In this document: positions 26,338 to 35,813 of the stretch, one piece after another
Layout of the letters: every line of letters starts with the position of its first letter
How positions within the stretch are numbered: the first letter of the stretch is position 1
Assembly: GCF_000876015.1 (NCBI RefSeq)
Contig: NZ_BBQM01000024.1
Location: 124,001 to 188,000 of the forward strand
Origin: Cupriavidus basilensis
GTDB taxonomy: Bacteria; Pseudomonadota; Gammaproteobacteria; Burkholderiales; Burkholderiaceae
Direction: 5' to 3'
DNA length: 64,000 nt
Made by a program: the position numbers and the translations under genes
Notes under the pieces: model-generated
What the model saw: only the letters and a program-made list of their open reading frames with translations
Databases searched by the model: none
Told to the model about the DNA's origin: nothing

Positions 26338-29300
26338 ATGCACCACGACCGACCGGCCACGCCATCCACCGACACGCAGCAACCCATGCCGCCGCTCGCC
26401 GCCGACGCGGACGCGCTGTCGCTTGCCGAACGCGGGCGCCGCAGCGTGCTGGCGCGCGCGGTGGCGGGGCTGGTCGCCATGACCTTGTGGCTTGGCCCCA
26501 TGCAGGTCACGTTGCAGCAGGCGCAGCAGGCCGCCGGCGTGCTGGCCGCGGGCGCGGTGGAACTGCAGGCGCCGGCGGTGCATGCGGGCGCGGTACGGCA
26601 GAGCTTGCTGCGCTGGGCGGTCGCCCACCTGCCGGTGATGCTGCGCTTCGGCCCGGCGCAGGCCTACGCCGCGCCGATCACGGACCCCAGCGCCCCGGTA
26701 CGCTTCACCCCCACCATCACCAGCACCACCGGCCCCGGCGCGCCGCAGGGCGGCGTGCCCGTGGTGGGCATCACCACGCCCAATGCGCAGGGCATTTCGC
26801 TGAACCAGTACCGCGCCTTCGTGGTCGACCCGATCGGCCTGATCCTGAACAACAGCGCCACCGGCGGCGGCAGCTTCCTGGGCGGGCAGGTCGGCGCCAA
26901 CGCCAACCTTGCCGCGTCGGGTCCGGCCAGCCTCATCATCAACCAGGTCACGAGCCAGTCGCCGGCGCAGATCAACGGCACCGTGGAAGTGTTCGGCGCG
27001 CCGGCCGGGCTGGTGATCGCCGCGCCGGGCGGCGTCTACACCAGCGGCGCCGGCTTCACCAACACCACGCAGGTCACGCTGACCACCGGCACGCCCCAGT
27101 TCCTCACGGCCGGCGGCGCGCCGACCAGCTTCGACACGGCGGCCGCGGCCGGTTTCCTGGTGCAGGGCGGGCGCGTGCAGATCGCCAACCCGGCGCCGGG
27201 CAACGCCAATGCGTCCGGCATCGAAGGCACGGTCGGCAACATCAGCCTGATCGCGGAGTCGATCGGCATCGACGCGGCCCTGCACGCCGGCAACCAGATC
27301 AACCTCGTGGCAGGCCGGCAACTGGTCACGCCCGACGCGGGCGGCTTCGCCACGTCCGCCGCAGGCGCCAACAACGCGGCCACGAACAGCTCCGCCACCG
27401 GCGGCCTGGCCATCGATGCCACCGCCTTCGGCGCCATGAACGCCGGCCAGATCAAGATCGTCAGCACGGCCGCCGGGCTCGGCGTGCGCGCCGATGGCAG
27501 CCTGGCGGCATCGTCCGGCAACCTGACGCTCGATTCGGCAGGCAACCTCAAGGTGGGCAACACCTACGCCAAGCAGCAGGCCGCGCTCACCGCCGCCGGC
27601 GCGGTCGCCGCCTCGGGCAATGGCCTCGGCGAGGCCGGCTACAGCATCAAGGCGGGCACGGACGCCACGCTTGGCGGCACGCTCGAATCCGGCCGCGCCT
27701 TGTCGGTGGCGGCCGGCGGCTCGATCACCGGCGCCGGCGGCGCGAAGGCGCAGGACGCCGTGACCCTGGCCGCGGGCGGCAGCGTCGATATCGGCGGCGT
27801 GGTCAACGGCGCGCAGGTGGCGGTGCAGGCCGCCGGCAACGACGGCCGCGGCGACATCCGGCTGCGCGGCGACGTCACCTCGCCCGGCCAGATCCAGCTC
27901 CTAGCCGCGCGCGACACCACCATCGACGGCAACGCGATCTCCGCCAGCGACCTGAACCTGTCCACCCGGCGCAACCTGACCATCAACGGCGCGGCAGGCA
28001 GCACCTCCGGCAACGTGGCGCTGACCGGCGTCACCGGCAGCGTCACCACGGCCGGCAATGTCGTGTCGCCCGGCATGCTCACGGTGAACGCCGGCACCGA
28101 CGTCAACCTTGGTGGCGAAGTGCTGTCCGCAAAATCCGCCACCGTGGTCGCCGGCAGCGGCAGCATCGCCACCACAGGCCAGATCGGCAGCAATGAGGAT
28201 CTCACGCTCGTTGCCGCGCAGAACGTCACCGTGGGCGGCCAGGCGCAGAGCGCCGGCAACACCGCGATCACCGCCGCCGCGGGCAGCGTGGCCATCGACG
28301 GCGCGCTCACCAGCGACAAGGACGTCACCGTCACGGCCGGGCGCGATGCCGTGGTTTCCGGCAACCTCGGCAGCGGTGGCGCGGTCGCCCTGACGGCCAC
28401 GGCCGGTTCCGCCACCGTGAACGGCACGCTCGGCAGCGTCGGCAATGCCAGCCTGGCGGCGGGCCAGGACATCCACCTCGCCGGCAGCGTGCTCGCCGGC
28501 GGCAACCTGGCCGCCAACGCTGGCCGGACCCTCAACGCGGGCCAGCTCACCTGGGTCGCGGGCAATGCCACGCTGCGCGGCAAGGACATCTCCATCGGCT
28601 CCGCGCCCGGGCAGGTCAACGCCGTGAGCGGCACGCTCGACGCCGCCGCCACGCGCAATCTCACGTTGACGGGCGACACCACGGCAGGCAACGCCAGCCT
28701 CGCCGGGCAAGCGGTCGCCAACGGCGGCGCCACCATCGCCACGCAGCAACTGACCGTGCAAGGCGGCGCGCTCAGCAATACCGGCACCCTTGCCGGCAAC
28801 CAGCTCACCCTGGCCGCCGACAGCCTCGTCAACCGCGGCACCATCGGCGGCCAGAACGTCACCGCCACCCTTGCCGGTGGCCTGGACAACGCCCAGGGCC
28901 TGATCGCCGGCACGCAAAACCTGGCGGTCACTGCAGGCGCGCTCACGGCCAACCAGGGCGGCACGCTGTTCGCCGGCGACCTGAGCGGCCAGAATCCGGC
29001 CATCGGCGACCTGACATTCAGCGTGACGGGCGGCAACGGCAGCTTCAACAACGCCGCCGGCCAACTGCTGGCCGGCAACAACCTCACGCTCAACACCCCC
29101 AGCCAGGTATTCGACCCGTCCGCCGCCGCCAACGGCACGCTCAATGCCAATGGCACGCTGACGCTGGCCGCGCTGGCCATCAACAACACCGGTACCTGGA
29201 ACGTGCCGGGCGGCAGGGTCGTGCTCAACGCCAGCCAGGGCATCACCAATACCGGGACCATCCAGAAGGCGGGCGACCTGTCGCTTGCCACCGGCGGCAC

Positions 29301-32300
29301 GCTGGCCAACAGCGGCCAGATCATCGGCGGCGGCAACCTGTCCCTGTCGGCCGGCAGCCTCGGCAACACCGGCACCGTGCACGCCAATGGCGACCTCGCG
29401 CTGAACGGCGACATCACCAATGCCGGCACCGTGGAATCGCTCGGCAATATCGCCATCACCGGCAGCAACTACGACAACCGCGGCGGCACCACGCAGGCCA
29501 ATGGCGATCTCAAGATCGACATCGGCGGCACGGTGAACAACCTGGGCAGCGTGCTCGGCGCCAACGGCAACCTGCATATCGCGGCCGGCGCGGTCATCAA
29601 CGACCGTGCCGGCCCGGTGGATGCGGGCAGCGCCACCAGCAAGGCCAGCAATCCGGGCCTGCTCGATACCGTGGTCATCGGCAGCTACGTGCCGTGGCTG
29701 CCCGGCGGCAGCTGCGACAGCTGCCCGGGTTTCATCCCCGGCACGCCGACCGAAGTCACGCTGGGCAATGTCATGCGCAACCCGGACGGCTCGGTGCGGC
29801 TGGTCTTGGGCAGGGAGAACACCACGAGCGGGGATGGCTTTGCGCAGGTTTATCTCTGGCACTTCATTCCCACCTCGGCGTGGGGCGGCACCATGCCGCC
29901 CGACTACCAGAATGCCACCGTGCGGGACATCGCCGCGCCCACGGTGGATCGCACCACGATACGGCAGACCGACGGCGCGGCAGGACAGATCATCAGCGGC
30001 GGCAATCTCGACATTACCGCCGCATCCCTGTCGAACAAGGGAGGCGTCGTGTCCGCCGGCAGGGACGTCACGCTCAATCTCGGCAGCCTTGACAACGGCC
30101 GCTCGGCAACGCTGGTCAACAGCGTTACGGATACCGTCAACCAGGTCGACCTGTCCGCCTTCATGGCACGGCTTGCCGCGCTGACGACCGAGCTGGTGTC
30201 CCCGACCATGCCCGGCCCGCTGGTCTACGGCGTGCCGCCGGTCATCAGCGACTGCGACACCTGTCCCGGCCCGCCACCCTGGTCGCCGGTCGTGCTCGGC
30301 CAGACCGGCAGCGGCGCCCAGCCGGCGCTGCCCAGCCAGTCCACCGTGAGCTACCAGCTCGGCAAGGCCGGCCAGATCGTCGCCGGCGGCAACCTTGGCC
30401 TGACCGGCACCGGCGACCTGACCAACAGCGGCGACCTGGCGGCCGCCGGCAAGATCGCCATCGCCACGCCTGGCACTTTCACCAACCAGGGCCTGCACGA
30501 CAGCCAGGTCATCACCACGCCGGGCTGCGTGCCCGGCGCTGCCTCCTGCCCGGGCGACAGCTATCAGCGCGTGGAGACGCTGGCGTGGCAGCAGACCCCC
30601 AGCACGGTCGCCGCGGGCCAGACGCTGACCATCGACGCCGCCAATATCCAGAACCTCAGCGGCACGCTGGCCGCGCAAGGCGACGTCAAGCTCACCGCCG
30701 GCAGCAGTGTCACCAACCAGGCCGGGGCCATCCAGTCCCTGAACGGCGACGTGTCGATCACCGCGCCCACGCTGGTCAACAAGACGCTGGACCCGGTCCA
30801 GCTGCACAAAAGCTACGGCAGCAGCAACCCCGCCTACGCGGGCGGCTGCAACCCGGGCGGCAGCTACGGCAACAGCCAGTGCGCCGCCACCGAAGACACC
30901 GCCGCCGGGCCGGCCGCCGTCATCAGCGCCGCGCGCGACGTGCAGATCAACGGCGGCACGCTGACCAACAAGGGTGCCCTGATCACCGGCGGGCGCGACG
31001 TCACGGTCAGCGCCAGCGGCGCCATCGACAACAGCAGCCTGCCGCTCAATGCTGACTGGGTAGGCCGCTGGCAGGAAGACCGCTCGGGTGGCGACCGCTG
31101 GCACGACACCGGCGGACGCGCCACGCTCGGCAGCCTCGAATCCGGCATCCAGGCCGGCCGCGTGCTGTCCGTCACCGCAGGCGGCCAGGTGCTCAACACC
31201 GGCAACCTGATGGGCAGCACCGTCGACCTCACCGGCGCGGCGCTGGTCAACGGCTACACCAGCCCCAACCAGCCCACGCCGCCGTCCACCGGCGCGCAGC
31301 AGGTCATCTCCCTCGGTCCCGTGGCCGCACCCGCCGGCGCCGTGCCGGCCGCCACGCCCGTGAGTGACCCCACGCGGCCCTGGCAGTTCAATCCCGTGAT
31401 CGTGGCCGCGCCCACGGCGCCGGACGTCGGCGGCAAGCAGACCATCGACTGGCACTTCAACGCTAACCTGGGCGGCAACCCGGTCAGCGGCCCCAGCGTC
31501 AATACCGATCGCGCCCAGTACCTCAACAACAGCGCGGCCACCGCCGTGCTGGCCGGCGTCACGCCGGACAGCCTGCTGGCGCAACTGCCGGCCGAACTGC
31601 GCCCAGGCAACGTCAACTTCTACTACGACCCCTACACCGAAGGCCAGAAGCTCCAGCAAGCCGCGCTGCAACAGACCGGACAAGCCAGCTTCATCAACGG
31701 CCTGGCGTGGGACAGCCAGAACCAGCTCTCGGTCACCGACCAGGAAAAGCTGGTCCTGTACCGCAACGCGGCGGACTACGCCAAGGAACACAGCATCGCG
31801 CTGGGCACCGCGCTCACGCCCGAGCAGGTGTCGGCGCTCGACGCGCCGATGCTGTGGTACGTGCAGCAAGCCGTGCCCGACCCGAGCTGCAACAGCCTGG
31901 CGAGCATTGCCTGCCCGACGGTCAACGCGCTGGTGCCGCAGGTCTACCTGCCCGAAGGTTACGCCCAGGCCCTGACCAAGCCCACCGGTGGCAGCATCGC
32001 GGGCGACAACATCAAGCTGGACATCGAAGGCCAGCTACGCAACACCGGCACGGTGACGGCCACCGACACGCTGCAGGTCAAGGCCGGCAGCATCGAGATC
32101 GGCCCGAACGTGGTGGACATCGGCACCTCGGCGTACAAGGTGCAAGGCGGCTGGAACGAGATCACGGGCACGGTGGTGCAGCCGGGCGGGTTCATGAGCG
32201 CGATGCACATGGACATCGAGACCGAGCGCATCCACGCGGTAAACGACGCCTTCCTGATCCGCAACGCCGACGGCACGGTCGACGAAGCCGCGACGCTGGC

Positions 32301-34005
32301 GCTGGTGAACCAACTGAAGGCCAACCTCGGGCTGAACTACACCGAGGATACGGTCAGCGACGATATTCATACGCGGTTCATTAAGGAGAAGAAGGGGTTT
32401 GGGGTTCTTGGCCAGATCGTGGCCTTGGCGGCCGCGGTGGCGATTTCGATTGTGACGGCGGGGACTGGCACAGCGATTGTCGGTGCGGCCTACAGTGCTG
32501 CGATGGGGGCCACGGCAGCGGCAGGGGCGGCATTTGCCGCCGCTGGCATTGGCGCGGCGATGTCGCTGGCGGTGACGGGGCTGGTAGCCGGCACGCTGTC
32601 GAGCATGGCAAGCCAGTTGATCTTGAACGGATCACTTGATATCGGCGCCGCGCTCAAGGCGGGCGTGGTGTCCGGCGCGACTGCCGGCCTGACCAAGGGC
32701 GTGACAGCCGGTTTGGACCTTGGCGGCGCAGGGCTTTCCAGCATCGGCGAGAACATCAGCCTTGGTAACTGGGGGGCGATCCAGGCCAATTTCGGCAGCT
32801 ACATAGCATCCTCCGTGGTGCGCTCGGCGATCAGCGCCGGGGTGAACACCATTGCTTATGGCGGCAGCTTCGGCCAGGCGTTTGCCGGCGGCTTGGTTCG
32901 GGATGCGGCGGCGGGAGTGGCCAATGCGATTGGGGGGGGACTGCCGGGCATCGGCTCGGACAAGGCGACTGCGGAGACGATCCTGGCGAATGCGGCTGGT
33001 CATGCGTTGCTGGGTTGCGCTGCGGCGAGCCTGACGGGCGGTGACTGTGCGGGTGGTGCTGTGGGTGGCGCGGCCAGTGCCATCGTCGCCCCATTGATCC
33101 GGGATGTGGTCTACGCGGACAGTCCGGTGCTCAACTACAGCGACGACAAGATCCGGCAGGCGTTGACGGTCGGTCTGGCGACGCTGATCGGTGGAGTAGC
33201 CGGCGAGCTGCTCGGTACGGATGCAACGTCGGCGGCACTGGCTGCGCAGAATGAGTCGTTGAATAATGCGACTTCGACAGGACCGGCGCGCGGCATTGCC
33301 AACCGTGAGAACGCAAGACTGACGAAACTCTGTGAGCCAGACTGCACGGTTGATGACTTTAGACGTATCGACAAGCAAGTCCGGGAGGTAGAGGCCGCCG
33401 CGATGCTGGCGCGGATGAATAACTTGACGCCAGAGCAAACGCTGAAGCTGGCCGACACGTTGTCGAATCTGCTGCCGTACTACGGTTCGGCGGCGATGCT
33501 GTACCAGGCGGTTACGGGGCAGACCCTGAGCGGTCAGTCCCTCGATACGGCGGATCGGTGGTTGTCCGGAATTCTGGGTGCTATCCCCGTGGGGGCGGTA
33601 GCCTATAGCAAGATCAGCACGTTCATAGCGACCAAGGGCACACTTGCCAGCGATGCAATTGTGACGGCGGGGGGGACTGCGAATGCAGCGACTGCACCAA
33701 AGCTTGCGGACGATCTGGCATCGAAGATGGCAAAACCTGTTGTCTCAGACGCAAAGCTTGGCGGTTTGATCGACGACTTATATCGTGATGGTGCGAAAAT
33801 TGGCACGGGAAGCACGGCAGACGCTGTTCGCTATGAAACCCAGACTGGTAGTCCTATCGGTGGTGTGTTCCATACCCAAAAGGCGCAAGACTACTCGATT
33901 GCTCTGCAAAAATGGTTGGACTCGAGTCCAAATGCTTCGTTTGGAGATCGTTCAGCAGCTCAGAACGTCTTACGGGATCTTCAAAATGCCTTGGGAGGAA
34001 AATAA
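26338..34005 (+). CDS. CdiA-like giant TpsA exoprotein with C-terminal effector module
   Basis: 2555 residues. The export region is long, with two hydrophobic segments and a likely cut near residue 111 (AQAYA/AP). The TPS domain follows (about 115-380), then a huge beta-helix of GGNL / GDV / VNAG repeats, with four close cysteine pairs in residues 1126-1515. From about 2000 come a DUF637-like haemagglutinin region and Gly/Ala-rich pretoxin helices, then NESLNN at 2305-2310, a variant of the VENN junction. After it lie a pretoxin-TG-like segment (AVTGQTLSGQSL-DRWLSGILG) and a final ~90-residue module starting near AKLGGLIDDLY, with STADAVRYETQTG and FHTQKAQDY. The toxin family is not named with certainty. 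The immunity candidate follows with 1 bp overlap. Confidence 0.9.
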   Translation: MHHDRPATPSTDTQQPMPPLAADADALSLAERGRRSVLARAVAGLVAMTLWLGPMQVTLQQAQQAAGVLAAGAVELQAPAVHAGAVRQSLLRWAVAHLPVMLRFGPAQAYAAPITDPSAPVRFTPTITSTTGPGAPQGGVPVVGITTPNAQGISLNQYRAFVVDPIGLILNNSATGGGSFLGGQVGANANLAASGPASLIINQVTSQSPAQINGTVEVFGAPAGLVIAAPGGVYTSGAGFTNTTQVTLTTGTPQFLTAGGAPTSFDTAAAAGFLVQGGRVQIANPAPGNANASGIEGTVGNISLIAESIGIDAALHAGNQINLVAGRQLVTPDAGGFATSAAGANNAATNSSATGGLAIDATAFGAMNAGQIKIVSTAAGLGVRADGSLAASSGNLTLDSAGNLKVGNTYAKQQAALTAAGAVAASGNGLGEAGYSIKAGTDATLGGTLESGRALSVAAGGSITGAGGAKAQDAVTLAAGGSVDIGGVVNGAQVAVQAAGNDGRGDIRLRGDVTSPGQIQLLAARDTTIDGNAISASDLNLSTRRNLTINGAAGSTSGNVALTGVTGSVTTAGNVVSPGMLTVNAGTDVNLGGEVLSAKSATVVAGSGSIATTGQIGSNEDLTLVAAQNVTVGGQAQSAGNTAITAAAGSVAIDGALTSDKDVTVTAGRDAVVSGNLGSGGAVALTATAGSATVNGTLGSVGNASLAAGQDIHLAGSVLAGGNLAANAGRTLNAGQLTWVAGNATLRGKDISIGSAPGQVNAVSGTLDAAATRNLTLTGDTTAGNASLAGQAVANGGATIATQQLTVQGGALSNTGTLAGNQLTLAADSLVNRGTIGGQNVTATLAGGLDNAQGLIAGTQNLAVTAGALTANQGGTLFAGDLSGQNPAIGDLTFSVTGGNGSFNNAAGQLLAGNNLTLNTPSQVFDPSAAANGTLNANGTLTLAALAINNTGTWNVPGGRVVLNASQGITNTGTIQKAGDLSLATGGTLANSGQIIGGGNLSLSAGSLGNTGTVHANGDLALNGDITNAGTVESLGNIAITGSNYDNRGGTTQANGDLKIDIGGTVNNLGSVLGANGNLHIAAGAVINDRAGPVDAGSATSKASNPGLLDTVVIGSYVPWLPGGSCDSCPGFIPGTPTEVTLGNVMRNPDGSVRLVLGRENTTSGDGFAQVYLWHFIPTSAWGGTMPPDYQNATVRDIAAPTVDRTTIRQTDGAAGQIISGGNLDITAASLSNKGGVVSAGRDVTLNLGSLDNGRSATLVNSVTDTVNQVDLSAFMARLAALTTELVSPTMPGPLVYGVPPVISDCDTCPGPPPWSPVVLGQTGSGAQPALPSQSTVSYQLGKAGQIVAGGNLGLTGTGDLTNSGDLAAAGKIAIATPGTFTNQGLHDSQVITTPGCVPGAASCPGDSYQRVETLAWQQTPSTVAAGQTLTIDAANIQNLSGTLAAQGDVKLTAGSSVTNQAGAIQSLNGDVSITAPTLVNKTLDPVQLHKSYGSSNPAYAGGCNPGGSYGNSQCAATEDTAAGPAAVISAARDVQINGGTLTNKGALITGGRDVTVSASGAIDNSSLPLNADWVGRWQEDRSGGDRWHDTGGRATLGSLESGIQAGRVLSVTAGGQVLNTGNLMGSTVDLTGAALVNGYTSPNQPTPPSTGAQQVISLGPVAAPAGAVPAATPVSDPTRPWQFNPVIVAAPTAPDVGGKQTIDWHFNANLGGNPVSGPSVNTDRAQYLNNSAATAVLAGVTPDSLLAQLPAELRPGNVNFYYDPYTEGQKLQQAALQQTGQASFINGLAWDSQNQLSVTDQEKLVLYRNAADYAKEHSIALGTALTPEQVSALDAPMLWYVQQAVPDPSCNSLASIACPTVNALVPQVYLPEGYAQALTKPTGGSIAGDNIKLDIEGQLRNTGTVTATDTLQVKAGSIEIGPNVVDIGTSAYKVQGGWNEITGTVVQPGGFMSAMHMDIETERIHAVNDAFLIRNADGTVDEAATLALVNQLKANLGLNYTEDTVSDDIHTRFIKEKKGFGVLGQIVALAAAVAISIVTAGTGTAIVGAAYSAAMGATAAAGAAFAAAGIGAAMSLAVTGLVAGTLSSMASQLILNGSLDIGAALKAGVVSGATAGLTKGVTAGLDLGGAGLSSIGENISLGNWGAIQANFGSYIASSVVRSAISAGVNTIAYGGSFGQAFAGGLVRDAAAGVANAIGGGLPGIGSDKATAETILANAAGHALLGCAAASLTGGDCAGGAVGGAASAIVAPLIRDVVYADSPVLNYSDDKIRQALTVGLATLIGGVAGELLGTDATSAALAAQNESLNNATSTGPARGIANRENARLTKLCEPDCTVDDFRRIDKQVREVEAAAMLARMNNLTPEQTLKLADTLSNLLPYYGSAAMLYQAVTGQTLSGQSLDTADRWLSGILGAIPVGAVAYSKISTFIATKGTLASDAIVTAGGTANAATAPKLADDLASKMAKPVVSDAKLGGLIDDLYRDGAKIGTGSTADAVRYETQTGSPIGGVFHTQKAQDYSIALQKWLDSSPNASFGDRSAAQNVLRDLQNALGGK
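33250..33267 (+). other. VENN-like junction motif in the giant exoprotein
   Basis: The codons read NESLNN at residues 2305-2310, following ATSAALAAQ. In CdiA proteins a VENN-type motif marks the point where variable toxin modules are exchanged. The same upstream sequence is duplicated at 35249-35460, which supports this as the recombination joint. Confidence 0.6.
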
Positions 34006-34370
34006 TGCGTACCTGGCAAGAGTTCGTTGCGGAACTGGCCCAATGCAATGTGCTCAGTTCGGCCAGGAGACTGGCCTTTGAGGAATGGGGAGAGGACATT
34101 CCCACTACAGTTTTGTTTGGAAAACTTGGCAAGGCTCTCGCCGATCATGTTGACGAACTTGATCTTGAAACCAGAACGCATATCTTCCAAATCATCGAGA
34201 GTGGTCTTGCAAGCAGCAATGTGGCGCTCAAGGAACTTGTGGCGACGGGTTTACTAGAGGCCTTTTATTTGCGAGTCTCTGGCGTTTCTGGTCATTGGAA
34301 TCGGACTAGAGATTATCTCGGTCCTCTATCTACTGCTTATCTGGTGGAGTGGGGGGGGATAAATTCTTGA
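34005..34370 (+). CDS. candidate immunity protein of the CdiA-like toxin
   Basis: 121 residues. The start ATG overlaps the toxin's TAA stop (TAATG), with a GGGAGG ribosome site inside the toxin's last codons. The protein is small, acidic and soluble with no signal (MRTWQEFVAELAQCN; LGKALADHVDELDLETRTHIF), as expected for a cytoplasmic CdiI that neutralises the toxin. I do not assign a named immunity family. A run of eight G lies at 34351-34358, five codons before the stop; one extra base would replace the last few residues and extend the frame about 40 codons. GC content is lower than in the chromosome around it. Confidence 0.72.
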   Translation: MRTWQEFVAELAQCNVLSSARRLAFEEWGEDIPTTVLFGKLGKALADHVDELDLETRTHIFQIIESGLASSNVALKELVATGLLEAFYLRVSGVSGHWNRTRDYLGPLSTAYLVEWGGINS

Positions 34371-34446
34371 CGCAGAAGAATCGAACCCGACCACAGTTGG
34401 GGTTGTCGTTTCTATGGAAAAATTTCTTCTGGCCTGCAGACGTTAG

Positions 34447-34644
34447 GCTTACGGATCCTACGAGGATAATGGAAAATTCGTGAAGGACGGGACCCGTGAT
34501 GGTGTCAGTATTCTTATCGTACTTGAGCCACCCAGCAAGGGCGGAATTGTTACTTATATGCGGGATAAGCGCCGACTGTTTGTTACCTCTCAAGCTGGGA
34601 CACTGGTCAACATTACGTCCGCTATGCCCCGGGGAGGTAGCTAG
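34447..34644 (+). pseudogene. fragment of an orphan toxin C-terminus
   Basis: An open stretch of 65 codons bounded by stops, with no plausible start. It reads AYGSYEDNGKFVKDG, then SILIVLEPPSKGGIVTYM and ends TSAMPRGGS. The composition and position right after the immunity gene suggest the tail of a displaced CdiA C-terminal module. I do not recognise the toxin family. It precedes an immunity-like gene, which fits a displaced toxin/immunity pair. Confidence 0.45.
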
Positions 34645-34703
34645 TCAGCTATGGAAGTTCTCAACGTAAAATCAAGGATGCATTACATTATCGCCAAGTG
34701 ACT

Positions 34704-35197
34704 ATGACTGGATTTGATATGCTGAAGTGGGTACCTTGCGACTCCCGCAGCGACATGGAGGCGCGCGCTTCTGGGGAAAATGTGCTGGGACGCTGCTGAC
34801 CTGCGATGTGAATACGTGGGGATATGTTCAAACGCCGGAAGGCTCGCATCTGAACGTTGGTTACGCGAACTTAGGTCTGGTGCCGCAGGCCGTGCTCGAT
34901 GGTCAACGTATGCTCGTGGGTATCAATGAATGTTTGGTCTGCTACGACTTGACGATCGGTATCAAGTGCTTCTCCTTCCGCGTGCCTTTGGTGTTTCACG
35001 AATTCATCGAGATTGGTGATTCGCTAATTGTTCGAGATGAGATGGGCTTTGTCGGCATTGCTCAAGATGGCACTGAGCTTTGGAAGCTTGGTACCGAAGG
35101 TGTCGTTGAAAGCTATACGGTGACATCGTCCAAAATCAGCGGGCAAACGACTGAGGGGTCGCGTTTCTCATTTGAGCTACCTATGAGACGGCGGTAG
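34704..35197 (+). pseudogene. orphan immunity-like gene, possibly frameshifted
   Basis: The main open frame is 34727-35197 (GTG start), with a coherent body: LLTCDVNTWGYVQTPEG, then LNVGYANLGLVPQAV and FVGIAQDGTELWKLG. Its first 25 residues look unnatural. In a second frame, ATG 34704 reads MTGFDMLKWVPCDSRSDME and runs to ENVLGRC before a stop at 34799, exactly where the first frame becomes convincing. A one-base slip would join these into a protein of about 164 residues. So this may be an immunity gene recently broken, or an intact shorter one. No family is assigned. Confidence 0.45.
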
Positions 35198-35248
35198 CCT
35201 TGGCGTTTGTTTTGCGCCGAGTGATGCCCGACTACAGGACATCCACAC

Positions 35249-35518
35249 GGCGACGCACCCGGCGCGGCTGGCGGCGCAGCCAGCGCGATCGCGGCGCCAT
35301 TGATTCGGGATACGGTGTATGCCGATAGCACGGTTGCGAAATATAGCGACGATCTCAACCGGTTGGCTTTGACGGTTGGACTGGCGACATTGATCGGCGG
35401 CGCGGCTGGTGCTTTGCTGGGGACAAATGCGACGTCGGCGGCGTTGACTGCGCAGAATGACTGCAATCAGTGGCTCTGGTCCTGGACTATCAACAACACC
35501 AAGCCCGGCGCTAGCTGA
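35249..35518 (+). pseudogene. duplicated pretoxin segment of the CdiA-like protein
   Basis: This frame, without its own N-terminus, repeats the giant protein's pre-VENN region. GGAASAI-APLIRDTVYADS and LTVGLATLIGGAAGALLG, then TNATSAALTAQND, match residues encoded at about 33045-33255 with few changes. Homology stops at AQN, precisely at the VENN-like junction, and a new sequence follows. Orphan CdiA C-termini keep such homology so they can recombine onto the full-length gene. The frame ends at a TGA at 35516 through a shift near 35460. Confidence 0.75.
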
Positions 35519-35775
35519 CAGCCCGTACAGTCCTTCTAATGTAGAGGTTCGCGTAAAGCCGCCATATCAAACCAATCCGGCGCATGACACGGGGAGTTCG
35601 TTGTATAAACCCGAATAAAACACCTGAGCCTTTTGACGCTCAGAGCGCATACAACGCTGGAGCAGTTCGGGGAGGCATGGGGACGGGGTATGCGTTGGGT
35701 GAAAGCGGCTACTATCGGCATTTCTCGGACAATGCTGGTGCGGTGCATTTCAGTGGATCAGTTCCCAAATCATAG
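35460..35775 (+). pseudogene. frameshifted orphan CdiA-type toxin module
   Basis: After the duplicated pretoxin the coherent reading moves to another frame (GPGLSTTPSPALADSPYSPS, VRVKPPYQTNPAHDTGSSLY), then to a third one at about 35620 (NKTPEPFDAQSAYNAGAVRG, GYYRHFSDNAGAVHFSG) and stops at 35775. Together they make a module of about 100 residues like those found at the ends of CdiA/MafB-type toxins. At least two single-base shifts break it. The intact immunity-like gene begins 38 bases later. Confidence 0.6.
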
Positions 35776-35813
35776 GTGCCAAATAGTGTTCTGAAACAGT
35801 TGGGGAAGTAGCC

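Noticed and set aside
27901-31869. Open reading frame of over 1300 codons on the minus strand inside the giant exoprotein gene
   Set aside because: It is antisense to a repetitive, GC-rich coding region and has His/Arg/Gln/Ala-biased composition without any recognisable domain. The plus-strand frame has clear TPS and beta-helix sequence.
34330-34593. Minus-strand frame of 87 codons after the immunity gene
   Set aside because: It runs against a region where plus-strand toxin-tail sequence is recognisable and has no ribosome site.
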